Of a DNA stretch of 64,000 nucleotides, positions 60,357 through 64,000 are shown piece after piece (the first letter of the stretch is position 1; each line of letters opens with the position of its first letter). Position numbers and translations under genes: made by a program. The DNA comes from Bacillota bacterium (GTDB taxonomy: Bacteria; Bacillota; Clostridia; Acetivibrionales; DTU013): the NCBI GenBank assembly GCA_023433505.1, contig JAEZCO010000075.1:27939-91938 (forward strand), in the 5' to 3' direction. The notes beneath the pieces are model-generated. The model was given only the letters and a program-made list of their open reading frames with translations. It did no database searches and was not told the origin of the DNA.

Positions 60357-61388
60357 ATGCTTGAACGTTTAAACAAGCTGAAGAGCAAGGCGGAGGAAGA
60401 AATAGCCGCATTGAAAACCCTCAACGAGCTTGAAGCCCTGAGGGTGAATTACCTGGGCAAGAAAAGCGAATTGACGGAAATACTGAAGGGGCTTGGCGGA
60501 TTAGGTCCTGAAGAGCGTAAACAGGTGGGCATGGAAGCCAATATCATCAAGAACCTGTTGGCGGAAAAACTGGCGGAAAAGAGCAAAGAACTGAGTATAA
60601 ATGCTGTGAAGCAGGATATTTCAAGGGTCTCCGATTTCGACATTACCCTTCCCGGAAATCTCTATCCTGCAGGCTCCCTTAATCCTGTAACCATCGTGCA
60701 AAGAGAGATCGAGAAGATTTTTACGGGCATGGGCTTCAACATCGTCGACGGTCCCGAGGTGGAAGACGATTTTTATAATTTCGAGGCCTTGAATATACCC
60801 CAGCACCACCCTGCCAGAGACATGCAGGACACCTATTGGCTGGAGAACGGGCAGCTTCTGCGTACTCATACCTCTCCCTGCCAGGTGCGGGCGATGCTGA
60901 AATACGGTGCGCCGCTGAAAATAATAGCCCCGGGCCGATGCTTCAGAAACGAAAGCACCGACGCCTCCCATGAAAATACCTTCTTTCAGCTGGAAGGCAT
61001 GATGATTGATAAAAACGTTTCCATTGCCAACCTTATCTATGTAATGAAGCTGCTGCTTTCCAAGGTTTTCAACAGGGATGTCAACGTCCGGCTGAGACCT
61101 GGCTTTTTCCCATTTGTGGAGCCGGGCTTTGAGCTGGACCTGAATTGCACAATTTGCGGCGGGACCGGCTGTCCCACCTGCAAGTACTCCGGATGGGTAG
61201 AATTGCTGCCTTGCGGCATGGTTCATCCGAATGTTCTGAAGTATGGCGGTATCGACCCTGAAGTATATACCGGATTTGCCTTCGGACTGGGCCTTACAAG
61301 GCTTGCCATGATGAAATACGGCATAGGCGACATACGGGTGTTCAATTCAGGCGATACAAGAGCAATGAAACAATTTGGAACAAGATAA
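60357..61388 (+). CDS. pheS: Phenylalanyl-tRNA synthetase alpha subunit
   Basis: A 343-residue class II synthetase subunit. An N-terminal coiled-coil region (1-80) is followed by the catalytic domain with GPEVEDDFYNFEALNIP, HTSPCQVRAM, PGRCFRNE (motif 2) and GLGLTRLAMMKYGI (motif 3). A short zinc-like CTICGGTGCPTC lies between. Length and order match bacterial PheS. Confidence 0.95.
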   Translation: MLERLNKLKSKAEEEIAALKTLNELEALRVNYLGKKSELTEILKGLGGLGPEERKQVGMEANIIKNLLAEKLAEKSKELSINAVKQDISRVSDFDITLPGNLYPAGSLNPVTIVQREIEKIFTGMGFNIVDGPEVEDDFYNFEALNIPQHHPARDMQDTYWLENGQLLRTHTSPCQVRAMLKYGAPLKIIAPGRCFRNESTDASHENTFFQLEGMMIDKNVSIANLIYVMKLLLSKVFNRDVNVRLRPGFFPFVEPGFELDLNCTICGGTGCPTCKYSGWVELLPCGMVHPNVLKYGGIDPEVYTGFAFGLGLTRLAMMKYGIGDIRVFNSGDTRAMKQFGTR

Positions 61389-61401
61389 GGAGGGGTGGCA
61401 T

Positions 61402-63786
61402 ATGAAGATTTCGTTAAATTGGATAAAAGATTTTGTAAATCTTGACGGCATAAGCGTAAAGGATATATGGTACAGGTTTACCATGTCGGCTGCTGAAGTG
61501 GATGATGTGGTTGAGATGGGGAAGGACATTCGGAATGTGGTTGTGGGAAAGGTGGTCAGTGTTGAGCCCCATCCAAATTCCAAAAAACTGAAGATATGTA
61601 TGGTGGATTCCGGCAGCGGCATTATTCAATGTGTCTGCGGTGCGCCTAACGTAAGGGAAGGCGTCCTTGCACCCTTTGCACTGGATGGCGGTTCCATAAA
61701 GAAGATCAGCGAAGTAAAAAAGGCTGCTGTGGCTGGTGTTGACAGCTGCGGCATACTCTGTTCCGCTTCTGAGATAGGTATCAGCGACAACCATGACGGC
61801 ATAATGATTCTGGAAGGGGACTATAAGCCCGGCACAGATATAAAAAGCATTATTCCCATAGATGACGTCATTATCGAAATCGACAACAAATCTTTGACCA
61901 ACAGGCCTGATTTATGGGGACATTACGGGATCGCAAGAGAGATGGCCGCGATTTTCAGAAGACAGCTCAAGCCTTTGGCTGTTGCGGAAAATCTTGAAAA
62001 CAGCAATCTGCCTGACCTCAGCATAAAAATTGAAGATGCGCGGAAATGTTACAGATATACCGGCCTTGGGATAGACAACATAAAGGTTAGCGTATCTCCT
62101 CTGGATATGCAGGTAAGACTTTATTACTGCGGTATGAGGCCGATTTCGCTGATTGTAGACCTGACAAACTACCTGATGCTGGAGACGGGGCAGCCTATGC
62201 ACGCCTTTGACAAACGGCAGATTGACGGCATCGTCGTCAAATCTACCGGTAAACCGATGAAATTTAAAACCCTGGACAGCGTGGAACGGAATATTCCGGA
62301 AGATGTGCTTATGATTTGCAATCTGGATAAACCCGTTGCAATTGCTGGCATCATGGGCGGGGAAAACTCGGAAGTGGCGGCGGATACAAGCGGAATTATC
62401 CTTGAATCGGCGAATTTCGAAGGCGCATCACTGAGGAAAAATTCTACGAAATTAGGCCTGAGGACAGAAGCCAGCGCCCGGTTTGAGAAAATGCTGGACC
62501 CCAATCTGACCGCCCTGTCAATTAAACGGTTTGTCAAGCTTTTGCAGGATGTGCAGAAGGATATTGTGATTTCCTCCAACCTTACGGATGTTTATACCCA
62601 GCCCTTGAAGCCTATTCAGATCACTGTAGATAAGCCCTACATTGATAAGTATATCGGAAACATTGTAAGCTCCGAAGAGATAGTCAACATACTTAAATCC
62701 TTGGAATTCGGTGTAAAGCAGCAAGGAGAAGTCTTTACCATCGACGTTCCGTCTTTCAGGTCCACCAAGGATATTACCATGAAGGCCGATATTATTGAGG
62801 AAATAAGCAGAATCCACGGGTATGACAACATTGTTCCCAAAACCCTGGAGGTGGCCCTCCAACCGCTGGATTACAACGATATAAGGCTTGCCGACCATAG
62901 AATCCGGGAGCTGCTGTCCGACAAGTTTGCATTCAGTGAAGTCAACAGCTATATTTGGTATAACAACACCTACAATGCCAGTATCGGCATAGAACAGCGG
63001 GGAAATGTGAAGCTTCTCAATCCCCATGCAAAGGATATGGACACTCTGAGAGACAGCATGGTACCTACATTGCTGGAATTTGCAGAAGTCAACCGGAAAT
63101 CATTCAGCGAGTTTTCCATCTACGAAATCGGAGGAGTTTTCAATGCGCCGGACACCAAAAGCAAGTGTGAGGAGCATAAAAACCTGTGTGCACTTACGGG
63201 AAGCAAGATAAAGGATGAAGATTCGCTGTTTTATACCCTGAAAGGGATAGTGACGGCCCTGCTTGGGGGCTTGAAGAATGCGGAACCGGAATATGTCCTT
63301 CTGAAGCAGGAAGGGGCGGCGCCCTGGATCCATCCGGTAAAATCGGTAGAAGTCCGCTTTGACGGGCATTGCCTGGGGCACATATCGGTAGTCCATCCGC
63401 AAATCAAGCAAAAGCTGGATAAAAAGCTGAATATGGTGTTTGCCGAGCTAAACCTGGCAGAAATCCACGGATTGCCTCAAAAGCAGATCAAATTTGCGGA
63501 GCCTTCCAAATATCCTGAAGTTACTCTTGACTACAGCTTTCTGGTTGACAAGGCTGTGTGGTTTGACACGGTCAGGTCGGATATAGGGAAGTTTGGCAGC
63601 AGTATCCTTAACAGCTTCGAGTTTGTTGACATATACACCGGCAAAGGTCTTCCCGAAGGCAAAAAGAGCATGACCTTCAGGTTTATCATCGGCTCCAGGG
63701 AAAAGACATTGTCCAGCGAGGATATTAACGAATTTGCCGCCAGCCTGCTGAAATATATGGAGGAAAAGGGTTATACCTTAAGATAA
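61402..63786 (+). CDS. pheT: Phenylalanyl-tRNA synthetase beta subunit
   Basis: A 794-residue subunit with the tRNA-binding domain (PHPNSKKLKICMVDSG), B3/B4 editing region, B5 domain (ISRIHGYDNI) and C-terminal anticodon-binding FDX-ACB domain. ATG 61402 (MKISLNWIKDFV) is preceded by AGGAGGGG. It is co-transcribed with pheS, 13 bp downstream. Confidence 0.95.
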   Translation: MKISLNWIKDFVNLDGISVKDIWYRFTMSAAEVDDVVEMGKDIRNVVVGKVVSVEPHPNSKKLKICMVDSGSGIIQCVCGAPNVREGVLAPFALDGGSIKKISEVKKAAVAGVDSCGILCSASEIGISDNHDGIMILEGDYKPGTDIKSIIPIDDVIIEIDNKSLTNRPDLWGHYGIAREMAAIFRRQLKPLAVAENLENSNLPDLSIKIEDARKCYRYTGLGIDNIKVSVSPLDMQVRLYYCGMRPISLIVDLTNYLMLETGQPMHAFDKRQIDGIVVKSTGKPMKFKTLDSVERNIPEDVLMICNLDKPVAIAGIMGGENSEVAADTSGIILESANFEGASLRKNSTKLGLRTEASARFEKMLDPNLTALSIKRFVKLLQDVQKDIVISSNLTDVYTQPLKPIQITVDKPYIDKYIGNIVSSEEIVNILKSLEFGVKQQGEVFTIDVPSFRSTKDITMKADIIEEISRIHGYDNIVPKTLEVALQPLDYNDIRLADHRIRELLSDKFAFSEVNSYIWYNNTYNASIGIEQRGNVKLLNPHAKDMDTLRDSMVPTLLEFAEVNRKSFSEFSIYEIGGVFNAPDTKSKCEEHKNLCALTGSKIKDEDSLFYTLKGIVTALLGGLKNAEPEYVLLKQEGAAPWIHPVKSVEVRFDGHCLGHISVVHPQIKQKLDKKLNMVFAELNLAEIHGLPQKQIKFAEPSKYPEVTLDYSFLVDKAVWFDTVRSDIGKFGSSILNSFEFVDIYTGKGLPEGKKSMTFRFIIGSREKTLSSEDINEFAASLLKYMEEKGYTLR

Positions 63787-63914
63787 CCGGACCTGACATA
63801 TAGGTGGCTTGGAAGTTTTTTAATATCCGGCGGGCCGGAATATCAATAAATAAAAGGGACAGGTTTAGAAAATAGGTTCTTACTCAAGATCGGGTATTAG
63901 TTAAATAAAAACAA

Positions 63915-63954
63915 GTACAGGCGGATGCATCATTTTATTGCATCCGCCTGTATT
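63915..63954 (+). terminator. Strong hairpin terminator near the right edge
   Basis: ACAGGCGGATGCA and TGCATCCGCCTGT arms with a 9-nt loop and T-rich flanks on both sides. It may end pheST transcription, about 130 bp after the stop, and could act in both directions. Confidence 0.75.
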
Positions 63955-64000
63955 AATTGTGGTAGGTTGAAATTATCAAGCTTGGATTGAAACGCAATAT

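Noticed and set aside
1..64000. CRISPR array, rRNA operon, intact insertion sequence or prophage
   Set aside because: No regularly spaced direct repeats, rRNA sequence, intact transposase or phage structural genes were seen. The sigma fragment near 35 kb is the only mobile-element trace.

Overview
The window comes from an anaerobic Firmicute of the class Clostridia; the species is not assigned. This rests on strong AGGAGG ribosome sites, TTGACA-17-TATAAT promoters, a T-box leader on pheST, cellulolytic-clostridium-type sugar genes and a large FeS-enzyme cluster. The window splits into a metal-handling edge (1-2.9 kb), a 30-kb sulfur and nitrogenase-like cluster (3.0-33.4 kb), a small foreign-looking island (33.4-39 kb), and ordinary chromosome (39-64 kb).

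The 3.0-33.4 kb block is the centrepiece. Every gene lies on the plus strand. In order it holds: a PatB/MalY-type C-S lyase, cysK, two small YezD (DUF2292) genes, a glutamine-synthetase-fold ligase, nitrogenase-like pair D1K1, a Nudix hydrolase, a full-length NifB, pair K2D2 (order reversed), a sulfonate/taurine-type ABC importer with two permeases, a CPx metal ATPase, a UroD/MtaA-type methyltransferase with DUF1638, a third YezD gene, an ABC-ATPase stub, pair D3K3, metY (O-acetylhomoserine sulfhydrylase), pair D4K4, a NifX-like protein and one NifH-like reductase. All four D and all four K subunits keep the three P-cluster-type cysteines. All four D subunits also keep a cysteine near the FeMo-cofactor position. 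There is no nifEN, nifV or ordinary nifHDK operon. The mix with cysK, metY, a C-S lyase and a sulfonate-type importer resembles methylthio-alkane reductase (Mar), where a nitrogenase relative cuts C-S bonds and MetY captures the methanethiol. My inference is that this is an expanded organosulfur-scavenging system: four catalytic components, possibly with different substrates, share one NifH and one NifB.

The block also shares regulation. Most units start with a sigma-A promoter followed by an ATAGGAATACTT-like site (candidate Rrf2/CymR-type operator). They then have a short leader RNA, a GACCAG-loop-CTGG hairpin abutting an intrinsic terminator. Six clear copies and two variants precede eight transcription units. 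One copy changes to CTAG/CTAG, a compensatory change that supports a real RNA stem. I cannot match this leader to a riboswitch or antiterminator target that I know.

The island (33.4-39 kb) has a DUF559-like endonuclease gene, a sigma-70 region-4 fragment, an ECF sigma/anti-sigma/ABC exporter operon, a GNAT acetyltransferase and a DJ-1/PfpI protein. After it come a tRNA-Val(GAC), an aldo/keto reductase and a galactoside locus: two AraC regulators sharing a 37-bp upstream motif, two GH4 alpha-galactosidase-like enzymes, galT, galK, galE and a CE7-type esterase. The rest is housekeeping: rRNA methyltransferase and pseudouridine synthase, MFS and two EamA transporters, a TPR protein, a DEAD-box helicase, and T-box-controlled pheST at the right edge.
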